A stretch of DNA of 12,919 bases from Chloroflexota bacterium (GTDB lineage Bacteria; Chloroflexota; Dehalococcoidia; Tepidiformales; Tepidiformaceae): contig CAUJEQ010000040.1 in NCBI GenBank assembly GCA_963169135.1, forward strand, positions 1 to 12,919. The letters are read 5' to 3'. Of the stretch, positions 1-6,332 are shown piece after piece. Numbering within the stretch: position 1 is the first letter of the stretch; each line of letters opens with the position of its first letter. Below the pieces are notes generated by a model. That model saw only the letters and a program-made list of their open reading frames with translations. It had not been told where the DNA came from and searched no databases. The translations under genes were made by a program, and so were the position numbers.

Positions 1-1
1 G

Positions 2-145
2 ACGGTGGTGGCCTACCGAGGCGACCTGAAGGCGCAGGGCGGGCTCGCGCGGGTCGGGAGCCAGGTACTGAGCGGGGCCGCGAAGCTCATGATCGGGCAG
101 TTCTTCAAGGAAATGGAACGGCAGGTGCGCGACCGGACCCCTTAG
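2..145 (+). CDS. CoxG/SRPBCC-family protein, C-terminal fragment
   Basis: Only the last 47 codons lie in the window, ending in TAG at 143-145; the 5' end is off the left edge. The reading frame gives TVVAYRGDLKAQGG, then LARVGSQVLSGAAKLMIGQF and FKEME. This matches the conserved C-terminal strand and long helix of CoxG-type SRPBCC proteins (carbon monoxide dehydrogenase subunit G family), where a pattern like 'Y.ad...gG.laq.GsrLl.gaAkkl...FF' is typical. Such proteins have a START-like hydrophobic cavity. CoxG has been linked to maturation or membrane attachment of Mo-hydroxylases, but many paralogues have no known role. Whether cox genes lie upstream cannot be seen. It converges with tmk across a structured repeat. 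Family call fairly good, function uncertain. Confidence 0.6.
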   Translation, partial: TVVAYRGDLKAQGGLARVGSQVLSGAAKLMIGQFFKEMERQVRDRTP

Positions 146-146
146 C

Positions 147-174
147 CGCCAGGACGCCGAGGGCGCGCCAAGGG
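147..174 (+). repeat. short-period CGCC(A/G)AGG-type repeat tract
   Basis: Directly after the coxG-like stop codon there are three imperfect copies of a 9-10 nt unit: CGCCAGGA, CGCCGAGGG and CGCGCCAAGGG. The tract leads straight into the inverted repeat at 176-284 and is probably part of the same intergenic element. Nothing suggests it is coding. Confidence 0.45.
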
Positions 175-175
175 A

Positions 176-284
176 TTAACAAAGAGGCACGGAGGCGCAG
201 AGGTTATCCTGAGAGTGCCTTTCCGCGCGGCGGGCACATGAGCTGTCCTCAGCGGCTCTCTGCGCCTCGGCGCCTCCCTGTTAG
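176..284. repeat. imperfect 27-bp inverted repeat (MITE-like or bidirectional hairpin element)
   Basis: The left arm 176-202 and the right arm 258-284 are inverted copies matching at 22 of 27 positions; both contain GAGGCGCAGAG read inwards. Inside, further pairs can form: CTGAG 209-213 with CTCAG 248-252, and GTGCC 215-219 with GGCAC 233-237, around the palindrome CCGCGCGG 223-230. The left arm also has an internal ~9-nt periodicity (GAGGCACG then GAGGCGCAG). The right arm covers the tmk stop codon (281-283). It lies between two converging genes, so it may end transcription from both sides, or be a small non-autonomous mobile repeat. No target-site duplication was obvious. Confidence 0.55.
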
Positions 285-919
285 CCATGGAGGGTGGCGT
301 GGACGGCCCCGAGGGCGAGCTCGGCCACGCGTTCCGGCGGGAGACCGGCGTCGATGACGGTCCAGCGGGCGGCCGCGGCACGGGCCTGGAGGAGATAGCC
401 CTCGCGCACCCGGCGGTGGAATTCGAGGTCTTCGAGTCCGGTGCGAATGGCCTCGGCTTCGCCGCGCTTGCGGGCGAGGCCGGTCTCAGGGGCGATGTCG
501 AGGTAGACGACGAGATCGGCTTCGAGGCTGCCAGTGGCAGCGGCGTTGGCCGTGCGCACGATCACGGGGTCGAGCCCGCGGGCGTGGACCTGATAGGCGA
601 AGGTGCTGGGGGCGAAGCGGTCGCAGATGATATTTTCGCCACGCTCAAGGGCGGGACGGATGACGGTGGCGACGAGCTGCGCGCGGGCGGCGAGAAAGGC
701 GAAGAGTTCGGCCCAGGGAGTCAGGGGCTGGTGGAGGAGGCCGCGCACAAGTTCGCCGGCGGGAGTGCCGCCGGGTTCACGGGTGTGGAGCACCGGGATG
801 CGTTCGGCTTCGAGGCGGTGGACGACGGCGAACGACGCGGTGCTCTTGCCGGAGCCCTCACCGCCTTCGAAGACGATGAAGCGGCCGCGGTCAGCGCCCA
901 AGACCGGCGCCGGGCCCAA
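281..919 (-). CDS. tmk: Thymidylate kinase (dTMP kinase)
   Basis: It phosphorylates dTMP to dTDP with ATP in the cytoplasm, an essential step of dTTP synthesis. The 212-aa product has the family's usual length. Visible motifs are the P-loop GGEGSGKST (19-27), TREPGGTPAGE (46-56), the DR motif in CDRFAPSTFAYQ (99-110), with Phe where many enzymes have Tyr, and a basic LID region starting RKRGEAEAIRTG (150-161). The P-loop has no Arg and the LID is basic, as in bacterial type II enzymes. The start is TTG at 917-919; a second in-frame TTG at 899-901 would give a shorter N-terminus, and neither has an obvious Shine-Dalgarno site. The start overlaps the end of the R3H/AAA gene by 29 nt (or 11 nt), implying translational coupling. 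It is the last gene of the pdxT operon. Its TAA stop sits in the right arm of the 176-284 inverted repeat. Confidence 0.95.
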   Translation of the reverse strand: MGPAPVLGADRGRFIVFEGGEGSGKSTASFAVVHRLEAERIPVLHTREPGGTPAGELVRGLLHQPLTPWAELFAFLAARAQLVATVIRPALERGENIICDRFAPSTFAYQVHARGLDPVIVRTANAAATGSLEADLVVYLDIAPETGLARKRGEAEAIRTGLEDLEFHRRVREGYLLQARAAAARWTVIDAGLPPERVAELALGAVHATLHG

Positions 920-2606
920 GGGGCAGGATCTTCACGCGGCGGAGGGGCTCCTTGCCCGAACTGCTGCTATCCAGGTTGTAGCGCGTGGCGAGCTGGTGCT
1001 GGACGCGGCGGACGTAGCTATTGGCGGGCGGGAGCTCGATGGGGCGGCCTTCCTCGATGACTTTCGCGATAGCGTCTTCGGTCTCGCGGAAGACATCGAC
1101 CATGGGGTCGCGGCGGGCGCCGCGCGCGCTGCCGTCGCCGTCGCCGTCGCCGCGGAACTGCAGGAGCACCTGTTCGAGCTGGAAGGTGCTGTTGCTCTTC
1201 ACGACGTACATAGGGATGTTGCGTTCTTCGGCCTCGCGCAGGGCGGCGGGCTTGCTCCGGTAGTAACTGCGCATGGTGAGGACGACGTCGGCCTGGCTCA
1301 GCTCGTCCACCACCTGGACAGCCACACCGGCGGAGCGGATCGCGTTTTCGAGCCGGCTGCGGGGAATGCCGAAGGGGAAGAGGTGGAGCACCCGGCCGAG
1401 AGCACCGGTGGGTGGGGCGGGGGCCGCGCCGGCGGGCGCCTGCTCGAAGAGGTAGCTATCACGGTGGTCGCGGACGTGGCCTCCGTTGCGGCGGTGTCCT
1501 ATCTCCCAGGCCGGGCGGCTCGGGCGGACAGCCTGCTGAGCGCCAGCACCCATGCGCCCCTCCTCGCGAACGGGTTCATCGACGATCTGGATGCGGCCAC
1601 CGCCGCCGAGCTGGCGCGTTTCGGGGCGAGCCTCGTAGCCGCGCAGCATGGCATCGACGGTCTCGGCAACGTTCTTGTGGATGGCGACGCGCTGCCAGCT
1701 CTCGATCTCGATGACGACGTCGAAGGTGGGCGGGGCTTTGCGTTCGAGAATGGACTTCTGGGTGCCACGGCGGCGGGCTTCCTCATCGCCAAGGGTGACC
1801 GACTGTATGCCGCCGATGAGGTCGGCGAGGGTGGGGTTGAGCATGAGGTTTTCGAGCGAGGTGCCATGGGCGGTGCCCACGAGCTGGACACCCCGTTCGG
1901 CGATGGTCCGCGCGGCCTGGGCCTCGAGTTCGGTGCCGATCTCGTCGATGACGATGACTTCGGGCATGTGGTTTTCGACCGCTTCGATCATGACGGCATG
2001 CTGGGCAAGCGGGGTTGCCACCTGCATACGGCGGGAACCGCCGATCGCCGGGTGGGGCACGTCGCCGTCGCCGCCGATTTCGTTCGACGTATCGACGATG
2101 ATGACGCGCTTGTTGGCGTCGTCGGCGAGGACGCGGGCGACCTCGCGGAGCATGGTGGTCTTGCCCACGCCGGGTTTGCCGAGGAGGAGGATGCTTTTGC
2201 CGCTGATGACGAGGTCTTCGATGACGCGGATGGTGCCGTAGACGGCGCGGCCGACGCGGCAGGTGAGGCCGACCACCTTGCCCCGGCGGTTACGGATGCA
2301 GGAGATGCGGTGGAGGGTGCGCTCGATGCCGGCGCGGTTGTCGCCGCCGAAGTCGCCGATGCGGTCAGTGACGAACTGGAGGTCATCTTCGGTGACTTCT
2401 TCGCGGCTGAGGATGACTTCGCGGCCCGGGTAGCGGGCTTCGGGGAGGCGGCCGAGGTCCATGACGACTTCGAGGAGATCGGTACGGCGTTCTTCGGCGC
2501 GCAGGGACTCGACGATGCGCGGTGGGAGGGCATCGAGGAGGAGGTCGAGGTCGTCGGTGACGATCTGCTCGTCGGGAAGGGGTGTGGGAGAAATGGGCTG
2601 GGACAC
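891..2606 (-). CDS. R3H domain-containing AAA ATPase (Ycf45/SpoIIIAA-like)
   Basis: Predicted cytoplasmic nucleotide-dependent nucleic-acid-binding protein of 571 aa. Residues 15-135 form an alpha/beta N-domain. An ATPase domain follows, with Walker A GKPGVGKTT (143-151), Walker B VIVIDEIG (217-224) and a sensor-like GTAHGTS (244-250). Residues 335-400 are a low-complexity linker and 401-485 a small alpha/beta module. After a GDGDGDG tract (486-492) comes a C-terminal R3H-like domain with an RxxxH motif (R533, H537). This architecture is known from plastid Ycf45 and from cyanobacterial and Chloroflexota proteins annotated only as R3H nucleic-acid-binding; its biochemical role is not established. 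I prefer the GTG start at 2604-2606, 2 nt after the upstream stop. An in-frame GTG at 2690 would add 28 low-complexity residues and overlap the upstream gene by 82 nt. Third of four genes; it overlaps tmk. Confidence 0.9.
   Translation of the reverse strand: MSQPISPTPLPDEQIVTDDLDLLLDALPPRIVESLRAEERRTDLLEVVMDLGRLPEARYPGREVILSREEVTEDDLQFVTDRIGDFGGDNRAGIERTLHRISCIRNRRGKVVGLTCRVGRAVYGTIRVIEDLVISGKSILLLGKPGVGKTTMLREVARVLADDANKRVIIVDTSNEIGGDGDVPHPAIGGSRRMQVATPLAQHAVMIEAVENHMPEVIVIDEIGTELEAQAARTIAERGVQLVGTAHGTSLENLMLNPTLADLIGGIQSVTLGDEEARRRGTQKSILERKAPPTFDVVIEIESWQRVAIHKNVAETVDAMLRGYEARPETRQLGGGGRIQIVDEPVREEGRMGAGAQQAVRPSRPAWEIGHRRNGGHVRDHRDSYLFEQAPAGAAPAPPTGALGRVLHLFPFGIPRSRLENAIRSAGVAVQVVDELSQADVVLTMRSYYRSKPAALREAEERNIPMYVVKSNSTFQLEQVLLQFRGDGDGDGSARGARRDPMVDVFRETEDAIAKVIEEGRPIELPPANSYVRRVQHQLATRYNLDSSSSGKEPLRRVKILPLGPGAGLGR
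1131..1151. repeat. GCCGTC hexanucleotide microsatellite within the R3H/AAA gene
   Basis: Three and a half tandem GCCGTC units lie in frame inside the R3H/AAA ATPase gene and encode the GDGDGDG linker before the R3H domain. Being a multiple of three, changes in copy number would alter linker length without a frameshift. Confidence 0.6.
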
Positions 2607-2608
2607 GG

Positions 2609-3526
2609 CTATTGCGGGACGGGGTAGGAGTCTCCCGGTACCGCGACCACCTCCTTCAGAGAGTTCAGGAGCGCGAGCCTTCTCGCGCACATCAGGCGGA
2701 CGCCGAGGGCGGGGTAACCGCGACCGGCGGCGACACTTTCGAGATCGGGCTGGTGTTCCGCGACGACGAGGGCGCCGTGGCGGGGTGCGTTGGCTTCGAT
2801 GAGGTCGAGTGCGGCATCGATGCTGCCTTCGCCCCCATCAACAAGTACGTGCGCTTCGCGTTCGCCGATGCCCACCCAGGCGAGAAGGCTGCCGGGGCCA
2901 TCGAGGACGAACTCTCGGCTGGTATCGAAGGAGTCGAGCACGGCGCGGAACTCTTGCTGGGTCGGGGCTTCGTGGCGGCGCACCATTTCTGGTACCGCCC
3001 GGCAGTAGAGGCGGAAGATCGGTTGGCGATCGGATCGGGCTGCCGGACGGAAAGGAGTCTCGGCGCCCCGGGCACCGGGTGGCAGGGCGTAGATGCGTTC
3101 GAGGCGGTAGGCGAAGAACCCGGCCTGGCGCAGGGCCGTCGCATGGGGCGACCCTTCAGCGTACCGGAGATAGAGCGTGCGCCCGTCGCGCATGGCAACT
3201 TCGTTGGCGAGCCCGCCGAGGAGGGCGATGACCGCTTCGTCGTCCTTCGGGCGGGCGATACGGAGGGAGACGACTTCCCAGCCGGCGCCTCCGGAGAGGC
3301 GGCGAGCGACGGCCACTCCCCTGTACGAGAGCCCGCGGCGGACGCCAACGACCGATGTGCGCGGGACACGGGGCAGGCGAGTGATGCCAGTGGCGGCGAG
3401 GCCGGAGGAGACGAGCAGGTTTTCGCCGCCGCGCGTGGCGATGACCTCGGTATCGAGGCGGTGCAGCTGCGGCCAGAGGGTCGCCGCGTCGATGGGACTG
3501 AGCGGTTCTGCCCGCAGTTCGGTCAT
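2609..3526 (-). CDS. GNAT-like protein, apparently two tandem acetyltransferase-fold domains
   Basis: A 305-aa protein, probably cytoplasmic, with no signal peptide or membrane segment. It reads as two related alpha/beta halves. The first (about 1-148) has the GNAT-like ending HATALRQAGFFAYRLERIYAL, resembling the 'a..ly.k.GF......y' helix-strand end. The second (about 155-290) ends similarly with DLESVAAGRGYPALGVRLMC. A clean acetyl-CoA pyrophosphate loop (Q/RxxGxG/A) is not evident in either half, so catalysis is doubtful and substrate unknown. The ATG overlaps the pdxT stop as ATGA (3523-3526), and its TAG is 2 nt before the GTG of the R3H/AAA gene, so it is embedded in the operon. A Gcn5-related fold is a family-level inference; a purely structural or regulatory role is possible. 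Confidence 0.65.
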   Translation of the reverse strand: MTELRAEPLSPIDAATLWPQLHRLDTEVIATRGGENLLVSSGLAATGITRLPRVPRTSVVGVRRGLSYRGVAVARRLSGGAGWEVVSLRIARPKDDEAVIALLGGLANEVAMRDGRTLYLRYAEGSPHATALRQAGFFAYRLERIYALPPGARGAETPFRPAARSDRQPIFRLYCRAVPEMVRRHEAPTQQEFRAVLDSFDTSREFVLDGPGSLLAWVGIGEREAHVLVDGGEGSIDAALDLIEANAPRHGALVVAEHQPDLESVAAGRGYPALGVRLMCARRLALLNSLKEVVAVPGDSYPVPQ

Positions 3527-4143
3527 TTGGCCGATACCCCCGGTGGCCTGCCTATCGAGAGGAAGAGTTCGTGGAGGCGGGTGTCGCCGGTCAGTTCCGG
3601 GTGGAACGAAGTGGCGAGGAGGTTGCCCTGGCGGGCGGCGACGATGGTGCCGTCTTCGAGTGTGGCGATGGCATGGGCGGGGAAGCTGACCGCATCGATG
3701 CGGGGGGCGCGGATGAAGACGGCATGGAACGGGCCGCCATCGAGGCCTTCGACGTCCAGGTTGGCCTCGAAGCTATCGACCTGGCGGCCGAAGGCGTTGC
3801 GGTGGACGGAGATGTCCATCATCTCGATGCCGGGACGGTCGAGGCGGTCGACATGTTTCGCGAGGAGGATGGCGCCGGCGCAGGTGCCCCAGACGGGCTT
3901 ACCGCTGGCGCAGAATTCGCGGAGGGGCCCGTGGAAGCCGTTGCTGATGATGAGGCGGGCGATGGTGGTGCTTTCGCCGCCGGGGACGATGAGCGCGTCG
4001 ATCTCTGCGAGCTGTTCTGGTTTGCGGATCTCGCGGACGGTATGACCCATCGACTCAAGCATCTCGCGGTGCTCGCGGAAGTCGCCCTGGAGGGCGAGGA
4101 CGCCGACGGTTTTACGGCCTGTGCCGTTGGTAGAGAGGTTCAT
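3523..4143 (-). CDS. pdxT: Pyridoxal 5'-phosphate synthase glutaminase subunit PdxT
   Basis: This class I glutamine amidotransferase hydrolyses glutamine and channels ammonia to PdxS, which makes PLP from ribose 5-phosphate and glyceraldehyde 3-phosphate. The 206-aa length is typical. Motifs: VGVLALQGDFREH (13-25), the oxyanion/PGGES element (54-58), the nucleophile Cys88 in GTCAG (87-91), RNAFGRQVDSFE (115-126), and His181/Glu183 of the catalytic triad in SFHPEL. The ATG at 4141-4143 is clear, though no strong Shine-Dalgarno site precedes it. It is the first gene of an apparent operon with the GNAT-like gene (ATGA overlap), the R3H/AAA ATPase and tmk. pdxS, its usual neighbour and obligate partner, is not in the window, so it must be encoded elsewhere. 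Confidence 0.95.
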   Translation of the reverse strand: MNLSTNGTGRKTVGVLALQGDFREHREMLESMGHTVREIRKPEQLAEIDALIVPGGESTTIARLIISNGFHGPLREFCASGKPVWGTCAGAILLAKHVDRLDRPGIEMMDISVHRNAFGRQVDSFEANLDVEGLDGGPFHAVFIRAPRIDAVSFPAHAIATLEDGTIVAARQGNLLATSFHPELTGDTRLHELFLSIGRPPGVSAK

Positions 4144-4325
4144 GCGGTGCGGATCCCGGGCGCGGAAGATGGCAGGTGCGCCAGGAGCGTTGGTGGCGGC
4201 GGGGCGGGCGTTTCGACCCGGCAGAAATGGTGGTAGAGCACCCTGAGCAATGTAGTTCCAGTGTAGCGCATCGGCCGGGCGGGGATAGATGCCCGGACAT
4301 TAACGTTGCGCGTCGGCGAGGGCCT
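4144..4325 (-). other. leader/intergenic region upstream of pdxT
   Basis: About 180 nt between the etfA terminator and pdxT that should hold the promoter of the pdxT-tmk operon. Reading the minus strand, TACACT and TACATT occur near 4250-4265 as possible -10 elements, but neither has a convincing -35 at the right distance. A 62-codon open frame here (4112-4300) overlaps the pdxT start and shows no protein-like pattern. No riboswitch was recognised. Confidence 0.3.
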
Positions 4326-4364
4326 GGAAAACGAACGAGGCGGGGGAGTGTTCCCCCGCCTCGT
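4326..4364 (-). terminator. Rho-independent terminator after etfA
   Basis: A perfect 13-bp GC-rich stem (4335-4347 paired with 4352-4364, core CGAGGCGGGGGA) closes a 4-nt loop. On the minus strand it is followed by the U-rich tail TCGTTTTCC. It lies about 29 nt after the etfA stop codon, in the orientation expected to end the etfBA transcript and insulate it from the downstream pdxT operon. Confidence 0.85.
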
Positions 4365-4392
4365 GGTGTCGTAACTGGAAAGGACTGCAGTC

Positions 4393-5355
4393 TTAGCCGA
4401 GCTTCTTGATCTCCTCGATCAGGGCCGGGACGACCTTCTTGTAGTCCTCAATGATGGCGAACTTGGAGACCTTCACCATGTTGGCGTCGGCGTCCTTGTT
4501 GATGGCGATGATGTTCTTGGAGCCGGCCATGCCGGCCATGTGCTGGCTGGCGCCGCTGATGGCGATGGCAATGTAGAGGTTCGGCGACACGGTTTTACCG
4601 GTGAGGCCGACCTGCTGGCTCGGGGGGTACCATCCGAGGTCGCAGGCAGCGCGGCTGGCGCCGGTTGCACCCTTGAGCAGGTTGGCGAGCTCTTCGAGCA
4701 TGCCGAAGGCCGACTGGTCGCCAAGGCCGCGGCCACCGGCCACCACCACGGGGGCGTCTTCGATGCGGACACCGGTGCTTTCGGCCTTGGTGGTGGCGAG
4801 GACCTTGACGCGGGGTGTTCCCGCAGCGTCGATGGTGCTGACGGCGCCGCTACGGCCGGCATCGGGGGCAAGGCCGTCGAACGACTTCGCCTTGATGGTG
4901 GCGATGGCGGGGGAGTTCTTGAAGCTCACTTCGGCACGGGCGTTGCCCCCGTAAGCCGAGCGGGTGGCCTTGAGCTTGCCGCCATCGGCCTTCACTTCAA
5001 CGCAGTCCATGGCGACGGCGGTGTTGAACTTGAAGGCGAGGGCGGGGCCGAGGTCGCGCCCAAGGCTCGTCTGGCCGAGGAGAATGATGTCGGCGCCACT
5101 CTGAGAGATGGCGGCTTCGACGGCCGGCACCCAGGCATCGGCAGTGCCATCGGCGAGGGCGGCATTGGAGGCGGCGATGGCGGCATCGGCGCCGAGTGAG
5201 ATGAGCTCTTTCGCGAGGGCTTCGCTACCGGCCACCAGGGCGGTCACGGTGCCGGCGCCTTCACCCGCGAGCTTGCGGGCAGCGCCAAGGAGCTCGGCGG
5301 AAATGGGGGCGAGAGCGCCCTCCTGTGCTTCTGCGATGACGAGGATTCCAGCCAT
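4393..5355 (-). CDS. etfA: Electron transfer flavoprotein, alpha subunit
   Basis: EtfA and EtfB form a soluble FAD-containing heterodimer that takes electrons from acyl-CoA and related dehydrogenases and passes them to the quinone pool, usually through ETF:quinone oxidoreductase. The product is 320 aa, normal for the family. The N-terminal alpha/beta domain covers about 1-195. The FAD-binding domain follows, with VVVAGGRGLG (203-212), WYPPSQQVGLTGKTVSPNLY (242-261), ISGASQHMAG (266-275) including the flavin-contacting His272, and NIIAINKDADA (281-291). ATG at 5353-5355 is preceded by AAGGAG six nt upstream. It starts 18 nt after the etfB stop and ends before a strong terminator, so it is the second gene of an etfBA operon. 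No dehydrogenase or ETF-QO gene is nearby to indicate the donor. Confidence 0.97.
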   Translation of the reverse strand: MAGILVIAEAQEGALAPISAELLGAARKLAGEGAGTVTALVAGSEALAKELISLGADAAIAASNAALADGTADAWVPAVEAAISQSGADIILLGQTSLGRDLGPALAFKFNTAVAMDCVEVKADGGKLKATRSAYGGNARAEVSFKNSPAIATIKAKSFDGLAPDAGRSGAVSTIDAAGTPRVKVLATTKAESTGVRIEDAPVVVAGGRGLGDQSAFGMLEELANLLKGATGASRAACDLGWYPPSQQVGLTGKTVSPNLYIAIAISGASQHMAGMAGSKNIIAINKDADANMVKVSKFAIIEDYKKVVPALIEEIKKLG

Positions 5356-5361
5356 TCGGTG

Positions 5362-5367
5362 CTCCTT
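5362..5367 (-). promoter_or_regulatory. ribosome binding site of etfA
   Basis: AAGGAG on the minus strand, 6 nt before the ATG of etfA, within the short etfB-etfA gap. It fixes the etfA start. Confidence 0.8.
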
Positions 5368-5373
5368 GGCGTG

Positions 5374-6174
5374 CTAAACGAGCTTCGCGGCGCGCAGCTT
5401 CAGGGCGAGGTTGCGGGCCTTCTCTTCGGGCGAATCGCCTTCGATGATCTCGACGTTGCTTTCGACCTTCGGGACATAGAGCGCGTCGAGCGTGAGGACG
5501 CGGTTGGCCGCGCCCATTTCGCCGGCGATGCCGAGGTCGGCCGCGCTCCAGATCTGAACGGTCTTCTTGGCGGCGAGCATGATCTGGCGGAGCTGGGGGT
5601 AGCGGGGCTCGCCAAACTCATTGGAGATCGAGACGACGGCGGGGGTGTTTACCTCGACCGTCTGGAAGCCATCATCGAGGACGCGCTCGACCTTGAGGGC
5701 GGAGCCGGACTTTTCGATCGCCTTGGCGAGGGTGACACAGGGCACACCGAGGATCTGGGCGACACCGGATGGCACCACGCCCATGTCCCAGTCGGCGGCG
5801 GCGCGGCCCATGAGGACCAGGTCGGCCCCACCGAGCTTCTGGATGGCGGCGGCGAGTGCGGCGGCGGTCTGGAAGTTATCGATATCGTCGAAGGCGGAGT
5901 CGGTAAGGAGTACGCCTTCATCGGCACCCATGGCAAGCGCGTGCTTGATGGCATCGCGGGCGGTATCGGGGCCGAGGCTGATGACGGTGACCTTGCCACC
6001 GCCATCGGCCTCGTTGAGGCGAAGGGCGGCTTCGGTGGCCTGGGGGTCGTAGGGGTTCACGACGGGCGCGATGCCCTGGGCTGGGATGACCTTTTTCGCG
6101 GCTTCATCGACTTTAAACGACGAAGCCGGGGTCTCCGGGTCGGGGATTTGCTTGACACAGACGATGATGTTCAC
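5374..6174 (-). CDS. etfB: Electron transfer flavoprotein, beta subunit
   Basis: Beta subunit of the ETF heterodimer; it carries the structural AMP site and the loop that docks on partner dehydrogenases. The 266-aa product begins MNIIVCVKQIPDPETP, the standard ETF-beta N-terminus. It contains NPYDPQATEAALRL (40-53), the signature running from VERVLDDG (162-169) to EPRYPQL (189-195), and the DLGI element (213-216), which matches the recognition-loop position known in ETF-beta. The start is GTG at 6172-6174, supported by AGGAGG 12 nt upstream and by the family N-terminus. An open frame continues to 6486, but those extra ~104 residues are basic, repetitive and run into the neighbouring gene, so I exclude them. 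First gene of etfBA. Confidence 0.96.
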   Translation of the reverse strand: MNIIVCVKQIPDPETPASSFKVDEAAKKVIPAQGIAPVVNPYDPQATEAALRLNEADGGGKVTVISLGPDTARDAIKHALAMGADEGVLLTDSAFDDIDNFQTAAALAAAIQKLGGADLVLMGRAAADWDMGVVPSGVAQILGVPCVTLAKAIEKSGSALKVERVLDDGFQTVEVNTPAVVSISNEFGEPRYPQLRQIMLAAKKTVQIWSAADLGIAGEMGAANRVLTLDALYVPKVESNVEIIEGDSPEEKARNLALKLRAAKLV

Positions 6175-6186
6175 GCGGCTATTCGG

Positions 6187-6192
6187 CCTCCT
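6187..6192 (-). promoter_or_regulatory. ribosome binding site of etfB
   Basis: AGGAGG on the minus strand, 12 nt before GTG 6174. It supports the GTG start over the longer open frame that reaches 6486. The spacing is rather long. Confidence 0.65.
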
Positions 6193-6262
6193 GCGCGTAA
6201 CCCGGCCCCATTGGGAGTGAGTGCCGGGGCAATTACGAGGGTTGGTGGGGCGAACCCGCGGC

Positions 6263-6290
6263 AGATTAGCACAAATGACGAGATTGTGAA
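6263..6290 (-). promoter_or_regulatory. candidate etfBA promoter
   Basis: On the minus strand TTCACA (6285-6290, five of six matches to TTGACA) is followed after 16 nt by TAATCT (6263-6268, three of six to TATAAT) preceded by TGC, an extended -10 context. The stretch is clearly more AT-rich than its surroundings and would give a leader of roughly 80 nt. The -35 overlaps the inverted repeat at 6279-6296. Confidence 0.4.
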
Positions 6291-6296
6291 ATCTCG
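6279..6296. promoter_or_regulatory. 7-bp inverted repeat overlapping the putative etfBA -35 (candidate operator)
   Basis: CGAGATT and AATCTCG are perfect inverted arms separated by GTGA. The position over the putative -35 box suggests a binding site for a dimeric regulator, though which one is unknown. It could instead be a small hairpin at the end of the upstream transcript. Confidence 0.4.
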
Positions 6297-6318
6297 CACG
6301 TAGTGAGCTGCCCTGACA

Positions 6319-6332
6319 GCCGTGATCACGGC
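6319..6332. repeat. 14-bp perfect palindrome at the stop codon of the secreted-protein gene
   Basis: GCCGTGATCACGGC is fully self-complementary and is centred on the TGA stop (6326-6328) of the upstream minus-strand gene, about 30 bp from the candidate etfBA promoter. It could be a protein-binding site or chance. It has no loop and no U-tract, so it is not a good terminator. Confidence 0.4.

Noticed and set aside
603..2627. 674-codon open frame on the plus strand
   Set aside because: It is antisense to the R3H/AAA ATPase and tmk, which have clear motifs. Its translation is rich in Asp, Ala, Gly and Val with no family pattern, typical of a shadow frame in GC-rich DNA.
2582..4236. long plus-strand open frames opposite the GNAT-like and pdxT genes
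   Set aside because: Antisense shadows; the minus-strand products have recognisable catalytic or fold motifs and coupled starts and stops.
4112..4300. 62-codon minus-strand frame upstream of pdxT
   Set aside because: Overlaps the pdxT start, no Shine-Dalgarno site, and the composition looks random.
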